A stretch of 64,000 nucleotides of DNA. Source: Sipunculus nudus (taxonomy: Eukaryota; Annelida; Sipuncula; Golfingiida; Sipunculidae). The notes beneath the pieces were generated by a model. The model was not told the origin of the DNA. It did not search any database and saw only the letters and a list, made by a program, of their open reading frames with translations. The stretch is taken from NCBI GenBank assembly GCA_026874595.1, contig CM049310.1, positions 20,498,058-20,562,057 on the forward strand. Direction: 5' to 3'. Shown one piece after another: positions 52,473 through 63,878 of this stretch. Every line of letters starts with the position of its first letter. Position 1 is the first letter of the stretch. Both the position numbers and the translations under genes were made by a program.

Positions 52473-53555
52473 TTTATTTTACTTAATTGAATCTGGATTC
52501 CAGGTCCAGATCATCCCTAAGAGCCGAGACATTGTAGACCAACCTTGTGTAAAGTGTCCAAGTGGAAATGTAGCTTTAGATTCAGGTGAAGACAAAAATG
52601 CATACATACCTGATTGCAGTATACCCTCGCCTACCTCTTTGGGTGGGTAATTACATAAAATAATAAATCAGGAATAATAACTAACATCTCCAGATGAATA
52701 AGTCAAGGCGATAACAATACAGATGAGGCGGTAACCCCTTCTGAGACAACTAAAGAGGAAACCAATCTACTATCCTTCTTATTAAAAAGAGACACAATAT
52801 GATTCATACTCTGTTATTACAGTGGCGGTCCCGTTTGAACTTATGACATAATTCTTAATTTTTTTAGAATTATCGTTCAGGGATTTTGGTGCACGAATAT
52901 TCCGTTTTTATAAATAAATGAAACACATACTGTCTAGTTTAAATGGTATACATCATAAGACCAAAACGTTTCCAATTACAGAATATCCACAGTACGTCTC
53001 CGTTTTGCTTGAATATTAATTTTCATTTTGCACATGCAAAACAATTTGCCTCACAAAATTCCTATGTCAGATTTTTTATTTGGTATCACATGATTTCTTT
53101 GTTATTATACTGCTGCTTCACATGTACCGACCACCGCTTTATTAAACCAGCTTTATATTAATCTTATATTAGTTAGGCCACTGTCACTTTAATGGTCTTT
53201 CTGTCTTTTTAAATTTGCTTCCTAACCCATAATAAGTTACATTATCTATTCTCCTGTTAAACAATATTTAAAAAATGATCAGACCATAATTCTATTTAAA
53301 CCATTACAGAGTAATTCCGATTTCCTTTCTATTTCATTTGAGCAACTAAACGCTGTTGAATAATAAAAGAGCGACGTACCTACAATAGAAAGCAATGTCG
53401 TTTCTTTGCGCTGTGTTTACAAACAAACTAACAGATATATAATTTTGAAAAGATGCTCACTCTCATATCACTCAGAGTCCTGCTAGTAATGTTAAACTGT
53501 CAACTCATACCACTGTACATCAATGGGTTTTTTTCAGAGCACGCTGTGAAATGAC
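52473..53555. other. Upstream flank of the patatin-EF gene
   Basis: Should contain leader exon and possibly promoter. Apart from the donor-like site near 53381 nothing is certain. Confidence 0.4.
53376..53395 (-). promoter_or_regulatory. Candidate splice donor of a 5' leader exon for the patatin-EF gene
   Basis: On the minus strand TTGTAG|GTACGT forms a good donor about 1.2 kb upstream of the first coding exon, which itself begins at an acceptor. This would suit a non-coding first exon. Position and consensus are the only support. Confidence 0.25.
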
Positions 53556-53631
53556 GTTTGTGGGAAACCTACGTCAGCAACAAGGAGACTGATAATAATA
53601 ATGAAATTTATTAAACAAATTACAATGCCTT
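53556..53631 (-). repeat. Ngaro split direct repeat, outer copy at the 3' end of the element
   Basis: Seventy-six bases starting GTTTGTGGGAAACC and ending ATTACAATGCCTT on the plus strand, identical to 53820-53895. Confidence 0.9.
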
Positions 53632-53713
53632 GTTCCTCATAGTACGACGTGTCAACATACAATCATCCATATCATGATGATATGACCACTTATCATGAGA
53701 ACATTTAAAAAAC

Positions 53714-53820
53714 TCGCACTTAGAAGAACGATGACGTAGCACACATAATGTGCTACGTCACAGATAATTGAGTACAATTGGGAAAATAAATAAATAAAAC
53801 TCTCCTTGTGCTGACTACAG
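53714..53820 (-). repeat. Ngaro split direct repeat, internal copy of the 5' terminus
   Basis: Starts TCGCACTTAGAAGAACGATG and ends CTGACTACAG; matches 57653-57758 with few differences. Contains a perfect 12-base hairpin stem (TGACGTAGCACA, loop CATAA, TGTGCTACGTCA). Confidence 0.9.
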
Positions 53821-53895
53821 TTTGTGGGAAACCTACGTCAGCAACAAGGAGACTGATAATAATAATGAAATTTATTAAACAAATTACAATGCCTT
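53820..53895 (-). repeat. Ngaro split direct repeat, inner copy
   Basis: Identical to 53556-53631. Its junction with the neighbouring repeat ending CTGACTACAG at 53820 represents the head-to-tail circle junction of the element. Confidence 0.9.
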
Positions 53896-54074
53896 TAATA
53901 TTGAGAAAGAAAAGTACAGATATAATTATGCGTACGTACATCTTAAGTATTTAAAATGTCGTCAGTGAAGGAGCCAGGAGTTCTACTGTGTACATAATGT
54001 TCGTAGAAGACACTATCAGTCTTCCACCTACCCACTTTCATGACTGTTTTGGGATCATGTTTCTTACTGACGGC

Positions 54075-54971
54075 TTACGATGGCCGGAAGGACTTCGCGG
54101 AAAACAGGTCTCGCGACAGTCCAGCTCGGACAATGGAGTCGTCAAGAATACCAGCAATAGAGGCAGCAGACAGGCCATCGTATGGTGCCTTTAATGAAAT
54201 GAAAACAGGGGAACCCCCAACCTTCCTGAAAGCAGCAGTTCGGTCTAAATAATCAGCTAACGTTTTAACTGGGTTCAGCAGGGGTATCTTAGACGGTTGT
54301 TCTATCACCCTGAAACCTGACCTGCTTGTGTCGTTTTTGATCGCATGGAATACAATAGACATCGACCGGTCAGACTCAAATGTTATCTGGTCTGTGCTAA
54401 AAATACATTTCTGTACACCCAGTGTACCTGGGTCAAAATGAACAGACTTGGGGGCCACATCAGAAGGCCGAAGCATCGTTACCAAGGCTAACAAAGTCAG
54501 AGCCTTTTGCCGTAACTGCTTTATGCTTAAACAATCATTATCACCCCAGGACAGGAAAAGATCGTTAAACCTTTCCACTGGCATCACATTTGAATGCTTC
54601 ATCGGTTGCTGAGTGCTTGATTTAATCAAGGAATCTACAAGCCTAGAAAAATCAGGATCATGCACCCTACTATTAATACCTAAAGCTTCAAAAAACACAT
54701 TTATTGCGGCACACACACACTTCAGTTTTGATCTAGGTTTTTGACTCGAGTCAGCAACTTCACATAGATATGATGAGAGGGCTATATTGTCATTAGGAGG
54801 AAAATCAAACTTATGAAATTCACAGAAGTTTTTGAATTCATTGACATAAGTATTATAAAGTTTTAAAGTAGATGGCGCCAGACAAAGTGATATCTGAGTG
54901 GCAGCTCTCTCAGTCCAACGCGCATTTTGCAGCCTCAATTTCCAGAGATTCTCCAGGCGTATAGACGCCAT
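54075..54971 (-). pseudogene. Tyrosine recombinase of the Ngaro element, truncated by a stop codon
   Basis: 298 codons from ATG at 54971 (MASIRLENLWKL), overlapping the RNase H frame. N-terminal SAM-like core-binding segment (STLKLYNTYVNEFKNFCEFH), then the catalytic domain. Arg168 in TMLRPSDVA is the first active-site arginine, and SAKSFRPS (291-298) holds the second, with Lys where His is common. TAA at 54077-54075 then stops translation. The same frame continues for 43 codons to 53943, including KVGRWKTDSVFYEHY with the presumed nucleophilic Tyr. The nonsense codon thus removes the nucleophile. The enzyme would integrate the circular DNA intermediate without target duplication. Confidence 0.85.
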
Positions 54972-55925
54972 TTGGGATTGTTCAATGGCTCCAGTTTGCT
55001 GCCGATGGCAAGGCAAACGTTTCGCGGAAGTGGTAGACGTAATGGCGGAACTACACTCATTTCGCGCAATTTTGCAAACCAGGTTTGGGCTGGCCACCAC
55101 GGAGCTATTAAAGTTCCTGTTGCCTTTTGCCTTTGAATGATGGCCAAGACCTGCGGAATTAGACGAAAAGGGGGATTGATGAAATTGTTGTTTTGTGCCC
55201 AGTCCAGCTGTGCAAGAGCATCTACTCCACGTGTTAACGGGTCGTAGAACCGACTGTTGTAAGAAGGTAGGTGGCTCGTCAGAAACGAAGCAAAACGGTC
55301 TATTGTGTGGGGTCCCCACATTTCGTCCAACACATTGAATATTTGAGGGTGTAACTTCCATTCGTAACGGTCCCTCAGCCGGCTTAATGCATCTGCTGTT
55401 GCGTTCTGATAGCCCGGTAGATGTCTTGCATATATCATCACATTGTTCTCGAGGCATTCTGCCCATATCGCTTCCGCTACTTCTGTCAGCTCCTTGCATG
55501 AACCACCTAGGTGGTTTAAGTATGCTATGGTTGTAATGTTGTCTGATAAAATTTGGATAGTTTTCCCGGTAATTTCCCGCTTGAAAGACGTTATTGACAG
55601 AAGTACAGTGAGAAGTTCTCTGTAGTTCGACGACTTGTAAGAAGTTCGGGTATCCCACATGCCCGAAGCCGCCTTTCCTTGAAATACACTTCCCCAACCT
55701 GACTGGGATGCATCGGTCTCCATTTGTCCATCGATCTTTTGGGGAAGTATCACATGTCCGTTCCAAGTATAAAGGGCACTTATCCACCATGATAAGTCTT
55801 TAACACAACGCGTGGTCCATGAAAGCTCACTGTCCCACGAATTTTTCCTGTTTAATAGCCTATATACGGACCTCAGTTTTAGTTTACCTGGGAAAATAGC
55901 CCGGCACATCGATATACATGCACTG
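54935..55925 (-). pseudogene. RNase H domain and connecting region of the Ngaro element
   Basis: Continues the polymerase in the shifted frame. RNase H acidic residues are visible in order: METDASQSGWG, NYREL, ILSDNITTIAYLNHLGG and NATADALSRL, i.e. the Asp-Glu-Asp-Asp set. The segment after them (PHTIDRFASFLTSHLPSYNS, later WWPAQTWF) is the conserved region found between RNase H and recombinase in DIRS-like elements. The ORF ends WRISGN-stop at 54935, overlapping the recombinase start by 37 bases. Confidence 0.85.
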
Positions 55926-56828
55926 TCCCGCAATGCGGGCCAAACGCCTGGCCTTAATGCTGGGCTTGGAGAGTGCGCGCAATATATCTCTTCGGAGTTT
56001 GTAAACTTTCTTTCTAGGTATCTTAAGGATCGGCACTCCCTCAATACCTACAGTGTCGACCACGAATCCTAAAAACTCCTGTTTAGTTGAAGGTACCAGG
56101 TTTGATTTTTCTAAATTAATATTCCAGCCAAGAGATTCTAGTGTACTGCGCACAAATGCAAGATCTGCCTCAATCTGACCGCACTCTGACGCAAGTAAAA
56201 TATCATCCATATATATAATAATACGTAGTCCTTTAGACCTAAAATACTGTACTACAGGTCTTAGCGTTTTACAAAAGAAATATGGACTCAACTTGCAACC
56301 AAAAGGCAAAACATTCCACACGTAATAGTTCTCCCGCCACTGGAAGCCAAAGAACGGGGATGAATTTTTGTTCAGTGGAACATGGTGGAAACCATCCTTT
56401 AAGTCTAATGTAACCAGTAAGTCATTGGGCTTTACAATATCAGATATCAAAGAAAGATCTTCATATCTGAATTTTCTTGTTTCACAGAAAACATTGACAT
56501 GGCGCAGGTCAACAATGAGTCTGTATTTTTTATTTCTTTTCGGGACACAAGAAATAGGCACCACACATTTTGGTCGTTGTGGAACTTTTGAGATGCACCC
56601 TTGAGACACTAATTTTTCAATTTCCGAATTCACAAAATTCTTTTGACTGTTTGATAACTTGTGGTTTTCATAGAAGCAAGAAGAAGGCGAATTAACAAAA
56701 GGTATAGATACACCCTCTGTGATCCAACTCAAAACGTGCTCAGGGGCACCAATTTTAACCCAGGTGCTCCATGATTTCGATAATGCAGTCGGCATATTAC
56801 ACGAACTATAAAATGCTATAAATGTCAA
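55884..56828 (-). pseudogene. Reverse transcriptase domain of the Ngaro element, frameshifted at its end
   Basis: 314 codons, starting 22 bases after the Gag stop. Motifs in order: KYRLIVDLRHVN (residues 101-112), LVTLDLKDGFHHVPL with the first catalytic Asp near 142, LPFGCKLSP (174-182), YMDD (206-209), and the thumb-side LGFVVDTVGIEG. This matches DIRS/Ngaro polymerases, which copy element RNA into DNA. After ARIAGQC the frame departs into a short tail and stop, while the expected continuation lies in the next frame. About four extra bases near 55911-55921 explain this. The shift makes RT and RNase H separate, so the copy is unlikely to be autonomous. Confidence 0.88.
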
Positions 56829-56849
56829 CGGTATTGGTGAGCACCTTGT

Positions 56850-57644
56850 TTAACTATGGTCAGACTGTCCAGTGGAATCATCCACGTGGTATCTTCTGCT
56901 AGGAATATCTCGTTGTGTAAAAGCACCGTAACTGTTTCTTATACGGCCCCCGCCACGGAATCCACGACGGGGGTTTCCTCTCCCCTGTTGAGAGATCCCA
57001 CGTGCAGCTGAGATCGACGCAGCGTACTGTAATGAGGTCAGCGAAGCCGGGGTAAATCCTGATGAATTTTTCTGGAGTGCACGAAAAAGTCGAGAAGTGT
57101 CTCTGTCGAACTGCCCCTGAACGACCAAAGTCGAATGTTCCTCTTGTAAATATCGGATTTGAGCTACCTGAATGTCATATAACTGTTTCAATGTAACGTT
57201 CGACACATTGGCAGCATCGTCACATTTTATCAATAATTTTAACGTCGTCTCCGCATACCGCGCACATTTTGCTACTACTGCAGCATGATGCTGGTCCTCA
57301 CGTTTAATTCCTTGACGGGAATCAGCTACTTTTAAATAAGCCGGTAGCTTAATAGAAGCAAGAGAGTCTCGGATAGCAGCGAACTCACCTTGAGTATCCG
57401 GTTCGGCACAGTGAAATGTGAGAAACCGGGGATCCAAATCTGGATGCGGTCGCCTCCCTGAGGGTAAATCAGTGTTTTCAGGCGTTAATCCTGCACAATC
57501 TGTGCCACGTTCGCACAAAATATCAAGGACAGTGTCCAACCGACTATTAGTCTGTTTATTCTGCAACGTTAAATTTTCGATGGCCTTTATAACACCGTCA
57601 AATTCATTGGATTGTTCTGGCTTCTTTTCACATGGATCCTCCAT
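56850..57644 (-). CDS. Gag-like protein of the Ngaro element
   Basis: 264-residue ORF, first in the element. I chose the ATG at 57644 (MEDPCEKKPEQ) because upstream codons fall in the terminal repeat; the frame is open to 57716. The middle is alpha-helical and charged, with no zinc knuckle. The C-terminus is Arg/Gly-rich (QQGRGNPRRGFRGGGRIRN) and probably binds nucleic acid. Position before RT and the RG tail suggest it packages element RNA, as Gag does. No sequence family could be confirmed by eye. Confidence 0.7.
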   Translation of the reverse strand: MEDPCEKKPEQSNEFDGVIKAIENLTLQNKQTNSRLDTVLDILCERGTDCAGLTPENTDLPSGRRPHPDLDPRFLTFHCAEPDTQGEFAAIRDSLASIKLPAYLKVADSRQGIKREDQHHAAVVAKCARYAETTLKLLIKCDDAANVSNVTLKQLYDIQVAQIRYLQEEHSTLVVQGQFDRDTSRLFRALQKNSSGFTPASLTSLQYAASISAARGISQQGRGNPRRGFRGGGRIRNSYGAFTQRDIPSRRYHVDDSTGQSDHS

Positions 57645-57652
57645 AGCGGACG

Positions 57653-57758
57653 TCGCACTTAGAAGAACGATGACGTAACACACATAATGTGCTACGTCAC
57701 AGATAATTGAGTACAATTGGAAAAAAAAAAAATAAAACTCTCCTTGTGCTGACTACAG
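57653..57758 (-). repeat. Ngaro split direct repeat, 5' terminal copy
   Basis: Opens the element on the minus strand. Same hairpin as the inner copy but with one arm changed (TGACGTAACACA), and an A-run where the other copy has AAATAAATAAATAAA. Confidence 0.9.
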
Positions 57759-58880
57759 TTAAGGTCATTTCAAGTTCAATGTCATTGACACCAAGGACCC
57801 CCAGACCACGTGAAACAAAACACACGTGGACCGTAAGACACTGTGAGATTCAATGTTCTCCTGGTGTTCGACCCTCAAAAACTGCCATGTACTATGATAG
57901 ACCCTAGACCAACCTGACCAAAAGATATTAGAATATGTATATAAAAAAATTGTGTCTTCAATCTTTAAAAAAAATCATCGCATGAGACAATGCTACTCAA
58001 GCTTAAAGGTACATAAATATTTGCAAAATTGTGTGTAACAATTACGTGCCATTTTGACTGGATACAAACGTTCTGAGCCTGGGCATTTGCGCAAACATGA
58101 AATAAAACACGCATGCAGGAGAAACACTTCTTAGCAGCTTGATAAATATTGTTTTCTGACGCTGTTCTTTACAAGTTTATTTCCATTTGTGTACAGGAGT
58201 ATGCAAATAGCTTTAAAACAAAATATTGGCAGACACAATACTATATTTTAAGGAGAACAGAAACTGTTCTTCATATTTAGTTAATATACTTGGTACGGCA
58301 ATGTATCTTACCTTGGAAGAACTTATTAAGGACTAAAGAATGTTGCGCATTTCCTTTAAGTGGCATTCTTCCAAGACGATAAACACAATCAATGTCCATA
58401 CATAAAAGTACATGCACGTTTTGTCGCTTAAGGAGCATATATCTTTAAATATTTGTAATTCTCATTCTGTCTTGTTGACTTGTTTCGGATGCTTTTGATT
58501 ATTCATTGCCATTGTGCTGCTAAAATTTTAATGTTGCTTTTTTAAAGCACATTAATTTGCAGGGTTTTTTTAAATTAAGAAAATATGGCATTTTGCCTTT
58601 CCTGTATCTATCGCTGTGACCTTCTTACCTGTATATATTTTGTGTAAATTTATTGATATGCCTCGTTTACTTCCATAAAAGTGTTTAATATATACCACAG
58701 TTAGAATAATAGACGCAGGAAAGCGTCATCTCCTGCATGTGTACCATGGATATCGTTATACCGTTTTGAAAAATATCTGACTTATTATTGTTATTACAAC
58801 CAGGCATTCCTCGCGTTACTTGAGCTAATTATAATGGCACACAGTTAAGATTAATATATTTTACACATGATTTACATTCA
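57759..58880. other. Non-coding flank right of the Ngaro element
   Basis: AT-rich sequence without exon or repeat that I can support. Confidence 0.5.
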
Positions 58881-58884
58881 TTAC

Positions 58885-58945
58885 CTCCTGACAGGCCCAT
58901 ATGGCTCATTTGTTCTTGTGTGACGAGCCGTGTAGGTAGCCTCAC
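58885..58945. other. Exon-like segment, strand uncertain
   Basis: On the minus strand, ATCCAG|GTGAGGC to CAGGAG|GTAATG bounds 61 bases, open as VRLPTRLVTQEQMSHMGLSG. On the plus strand CTGACAG|GCCC to GTGTAG|GTAGCC is also usable. It could be a leader exon of the patatin-EF gene (its frame would not join the MGGC start) or chance. Confidence 0.22.
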
Positions 58946-58998
58946 CTGGATAAATATACAATATCGCTGGCACTGAATTAAAATAACATATAAACAGA

Positions 58999-59226
58999 AC
59001 CGGATCCATGGGGGGGGCTGAAAAGGGAGCCTGGATCACCCCCCCCCCCCTTTCAGCCGCCGGAACCTCTTTATAAGGTTTTTTAGACCAATATTTGCGG
59101 TCTGGACCGCCCCCCCCCCCCCCCCCTCCTTTTTTGTCTGGTCCTGCCCTGGATGAATTTTTTTAGGCTTTGTCTTTATTCCTCCTGGGTTGGACCCCCG
59201 CTTCCCTCTTCTGGATCCGCCCCGAT
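58999..59226. mobile_element. Second MITE of the CGGATCCAGG type
   Basis: Starts AACCGGATCCATGG and ends CTGGATCCGCCCC, with C-runs and CGGTCTGGACCGCC inside, as in the 52285-52472 copy but more diverged. Confidence 0.5.
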
Positions 59227-59557
59227 ATAGGCGTTGCTTTATAAATGACTGGCCTAACTATCAGAGCCTTCCAAAATCCCGATCTATTGCGACATCATAA
59301 TCGTCACTTTGTGGCAAATAATTAGGTAGAATATACAACCCGATCATTATATGAATAATTAAGCGTGTTTTTATGAATAAATTACATATGTTTCTGGGAT
59401 GATGATGAGGTAAGATAATCGTCATGTGACAGGTGTGACAGGTGTGTTTGAATTGTACCGCTGATATACAATACCGACAGAAAAGTTTGTTTCACCTACG
59501 GCCCCCGTCAATCTCTTAAACAGTGTACCGTTCCCGGAATGGTACAGAGTTTGTATT

Positions 59558-59606
59558 GTGTGTGTGTGTGGGGGGGGGGGGGGGTTGTGAGTGTGTGTAT
59601 GTGGAT
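59558..59606. repeat. (GT)n and poly-G tract
   Basis: Short GT repeat, then about 16 G, then GT again. Pro/His/Thr-rich frames over it are artefacts. Confidence 0.9.
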
Positions 59607-59609
59607 TTT

Positions 59610-62600
59610 TTTTAAAGAAAAGTAGAATGTCGACATTCTTTGTTTTAACCATTTTTTTCTATTTCTAGGAGTAGGAGTAGTATGTCTCATGGATATCTGC
59701 CCAATGACCATAAAAATAAGTTAAACGCGGCCCATCCTTATTTTTTTAAACATTTAAATGCCAATGTATCGCAGATTTTCCTTCACAAATGCCACAATTT
59801 TAGGTAAAAAAGCAGACTGACCATATGTCCTTGTTATTTCGTATATATCATTCGATGCTCCTTTTTTTATGAAGACGCTGAGCGAAGTATATCAAGTATC
59901 ACACCCTTGAGGCAATTGTGCCCCCTCTAGAGCAAAAACCCTAGATCTGCCACATGCGTGTAAGTGAATGACATCTATAATGTAAGTATGTAGAATCGCA
60001 TAACTTCATTAACAGTATTATGTCTCAGGATTTTCAGAAAATATATCACCATCTAATATAAATGAGACTCCCAATTAATTCAGACCCAGAACAAAATATC
60101 CACAAATAAACTGTAGCTGACAACATGTATTAACTTAAAATAAAAATTTTAAGGTACAGTGCCAATGTAGTTTCAATTTATAAATTATGGATTAAGTTGA
60201 GGAAGTTCCTAAACTAGTTATTCTCTAAAGTTTTTTCTTATTAATACTAATATTTTAAGTTTTTTTCGTGATAGGTTTGAATTAAACATACATTTAAATT
60301 CACACATTTCTCTGATATCATGGATATACAAATGGTTCAATGATCCATGGTTTTGAGTAGCTCTTAATCATATAAATCTGATCATAAATAATGCGAGGCG
60401 ATAGAAACAGATAAAATAAATAATTGATAACATTAAATATGTTTTAAATACAGTTGATTAAATGGATCTCCGCATCTGACATGATACAAGTGGTTTTCTG
60501 TGATTCGTGTGAGGGGTATAAAGGGGACTCGAGAGGTTTAAAACAGACTATAGGCCAGAGTATACCCTGGTAGAAACTGGGCAAAGGGTATAAACTGGCC
60601 TGTTACACCGGGTGACTACAATAACCCATCAACCAAAACAAGGATATAGGGAATCATTGGATTTTCATTAAACCTTTCTCTATATTTTGTGTGCAAACTA
60701 ATTTCATGTGTGGCTGATTCAAAGAGGTCCCCCTGGAAGGAATGGTTATAAATAGAATGTCTAGCTATGGAAGCAAACAGCAGGTAAATAATACTCGTAT
60801 ACATGTACTTCAAGCTGCATTTGCAGTTTTTACAGAACGCCTTCCTCTTGCATGCCGTGTGCTCATTTCTTAATCAAAATGGAGGCGGCATTTATAGTGA
60901 CGGGAGAGTGGACTTTATCCTGTTTTTTGTTGATGCGCCACGGATGTGACGGCAACAGTCATGATGCAATTATATAGGCCTGACAATTAAAATTAAAGGA
61001 CTGCAGAATACCATTAACAGTAAAAAAAAGAGGTCATCTAAATGTGCTCTAACTGATGAATGTAATTGTACCGTTTGTAAAAACGCAGCAGAGACAACGG
61101 AACACTAATAGATGATTTATTGCTATTGAATAGCCTATACTTCTGAAGTTAGAAGCATGGAAATACTACACACATAATGAATTTTTTAGGTGCAATAAAT
61201 TTTATATTTTGACTGGAAGTGTCCTGGTTGTGGACATACTCATTCCTTTTGGTTAGAGCATTTTATCATAATCTTATTTTTTATAAAATATACATGCTAA
61301 GGTTAAAATGGGGCACGTACATATTGACAAAAGAGAAGAAATTAAAAATCAGTTTAATACGGGAGATGACCATTTTCCTGTAAACTGGAGAACAATCACA
61401 ATTGTTCTTTATATATATTAGTGTGTTTACATGACCCTGTAGATCTGGGTATAGGTATTGTGTACTTTTTGTTATTGTTTATAATACTCTATTTATATTT
61501 GAACATTTTTGAAAATAGTAGATTCTTTTTATATATTAATACTCAATTTAAGGGATGTATCAGCCAATAAAGCAATTCTATAAGGCGTCCCGCTTGGGCG
61601 TGTATGACATGTTGACACCATGGCTGTTCTAAACTGACACCGTGCCACCACACCAACCAGGCTCGTACTCGGCATTGGTCTCTATGTTGTTACCGATTAC
61701 CCATGGTGTCCTGCATCTAAGGGTATTCATAAGGAAGCTAGTCATAATCACATTTGTGTCGCTCATTCAGGTAAGTTTTGTACTAGCGCCATTCGGTCCT
61801 CTGACATTATTGGGTCTACGGCCAGCGTCGTGTCAGCGTATCAGAGTGCCGTTATATTCTTCAGCGAAGAACGCACTTTAAGGCTCTATATAAGGATGCA
61901 AATATTTTCGTCACTTCTTAAAACCCCTCATGGCCTATAAGTACGTGGTCACTTAACATTAACCAGAACAATGGTTAGCTTTTATTAGTATACTTTCTAA
62001 CTTCACCTAACATTAGGGAGAAAAATTCCGTTTTAACCCAGTAATTGGTAATTCCTCCGTATGTTTGTTGAATTTCTGACCGCATGAATACAAGCATGGC
62101 TCGCGCGGGTTAATGGACGATAGCCAACTTGTACACGATAGCTGACTGCTAAAATTATCGGCTGTTTACCACGATATGAATGCAGCATGATGGAAGACCA
62201 CTTCGAATGCATTCTTTACTAGCCAAATTATACGTGCCTACTGATTCGTGTTGTCATGGCTAATTTGGTACCATGACCAGGGAAATTCATTTATTTTTTG
62301 TGCGACCTCGAGACGGACCTCTCACGTAAAGTGTAACGTGGAAAATAACGGTGTTTGATATATTTGTTTGGTCATTTCACGCATTTAGGATTTTGCAATA
62401 TCCTTTGTGATGATTTCTCGATGAAAGGGGGGAAATTAAACTTGACTCATTTTAGTGCTAAGCAAATACAGTTCAAGTTATGGGGGTGAAAATGATAAAT
62501 GGCGGATGAAACACGGACTTGAGCAGATGAACTGACAAGTTGCATACTTTTAATTACAGCACGTCATATGGAAAATCTTTTTGAATGCACTATATATCTC

Positions 62601-63815
62601 CCACTTTCCTCAAATTATTAATCAATAAGTGTCTTTTACTTTTATAATCCTTTTGGAAATTACTACCAGTTTCCATTCGTTTCTTTAATTTCTGCCCTTT
62701 CATTCTTTCAGACTGGAATTAGTTGATGCCTACATGTATCGCATGCCTTAATACAGTCACAATATATTTTGTTTTTCTTTCAATATGTGACTTAACTTTT
62801 TTCTCCATATTGTAAAATTAGCTACCTGTATCAACAGGTTATGTTCTTACCAGTGTCAGCTTTTTTTGGTCGCGTTTGTATACTGGCAGGATCACTAAAA
62901 AATACTGAATCAGTTGTCACTAAAATGATGGAGGGTATGGGTCAAGGAACACGGGTCATTGCAGGGAAGACCCCTATAACTTTATGTTCCAAACCACGAA
63001 ACTACACTGGTGGTGTCCAAGAGCTCATGTCAAGTATATGACCCTGAAACCGGTATTTTTATGTTTTAAGCAACAGTGAAGCGTGTTTTACAGTTACGCC
63101 TCAATAATGTTCATACACATCACAACCTTGGTGTCTCGGGTGTCAGCTAGAATACTGCTTGTTAACGGCAATCTGTTAACGGCGGTCGCCTTTGTTTGAA
63201 TCCCCCCGGTTGGTATAAAAGTAACAAAAGAAACATTAACATTATGTCGCTACTTCATTGCTTAATTAACTAATAGACATTTCTATTAGCCTAATTACCT
63301 TTTTATCATTACATTAGGCAAAAAAATGATGATTTTGTGAATGCATGGCTAGTTTATTACATTATGTTTGCCAGTATAATTAATTGTTACTTATCGCTCG
63401 TAATTGACACAGCAACACCCTGTCTATCTGTAAGAATACACTGACACATCTGGTGATTCTGCCGGAATTCTATGATAACATCTACATCAGGTTCTTGCTA
63501 ACCCGCCAGGGGAGTATCAAACAAGGCTCTTAACTATAGTCGGATAATCAGAATACACCAGAAAAAACTGATGATATAGAAGTAATCCATAGTTAATTTA
63601 AAGAAATTATTTATGTAGGCATACTTGCTATATGAGCATAGGTCATGTCGAACAGTCTATTTACACCACCAGCGTTTACCAAACATTTTTTTATGGCATT
63701 TCCCTGGTCTTCTTGTATGAGCATTGGGCGATAAACTAAAACTTTCATGATCTGAAAGGTAGGTTTTATGTTCGTTTAATTGTAGGATTAAAGACCAAAA
63801 CAAAACTTTCACGAT
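59610..63815. other. Intergenic DNA, no supported gene
   Basis: One good splice-donor consensus (CATTCAG|GTAAGTTT near 61770) follows a GC-richer patch at 61585-61770. It could end a leader exon of a plus-strand gene to the right, but no coding sequence follows within the window. Confidence 0.4.
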
Positions 63816-63826
63816 TTTCATGGATT

Positions 63827-63837
63827 CTCTCTCTCTA

Positions 63838-63877
<40 letters not shown>

Positions 63878-63878
63878 C
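63827..63878. repeat. (CT)n then (CA)n microsatellite
   Basis: About 13 CT units interrupted once, followed by about 13 CA units. Confidence 0.95.

Larger units (their letters stand above)
53556..57758 (-). mobile_element. Ngaro-type tyrosine-recombinase retrotransposon with split direct repeats, about 4.2 kb, broken
   Basis: Read on the minus strand the order is terminal repeat, Gag-like ORF, reverse transcriptase, RNase H, tyrosine recombinase, then two repeats back to back and the remaining copy. Repeat A (in this element's reading) is at 57653-57758 and again at 53714-53820. Repeat B is at 53820-53895 and 53556-53631. This A1-ORFs-B1-A2-B2 layout marks Ngaro/PAT-like elements and differs from the inverted repeats of DIRS1. 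There is no LTR and no DDE integrase. The element sits upstream of the patatin-EF gene in the same orientation. It is broken by a frameshift between RT and RNase H and by a stop in the recombinase, but the two 76-base repeats are identical, so the insertion looks fairly young. Confidence 0.92.

Noticed and set aside
55000-55790. First 270 codons of the long minus-strand frame that ends in the recombinase
   Set aside because: Antiphase shadow of the RNase H region; the recombinase starts at the ATG at 54971.
53556-57758. DIRS1-type or LTR (Gypsy/BEL) element
   Set aside because: Terminal repeats are split direct repeats rather than inverted repeats or LTRs, and a tyrosine recombinase replaces the integrase; no protease was seen.
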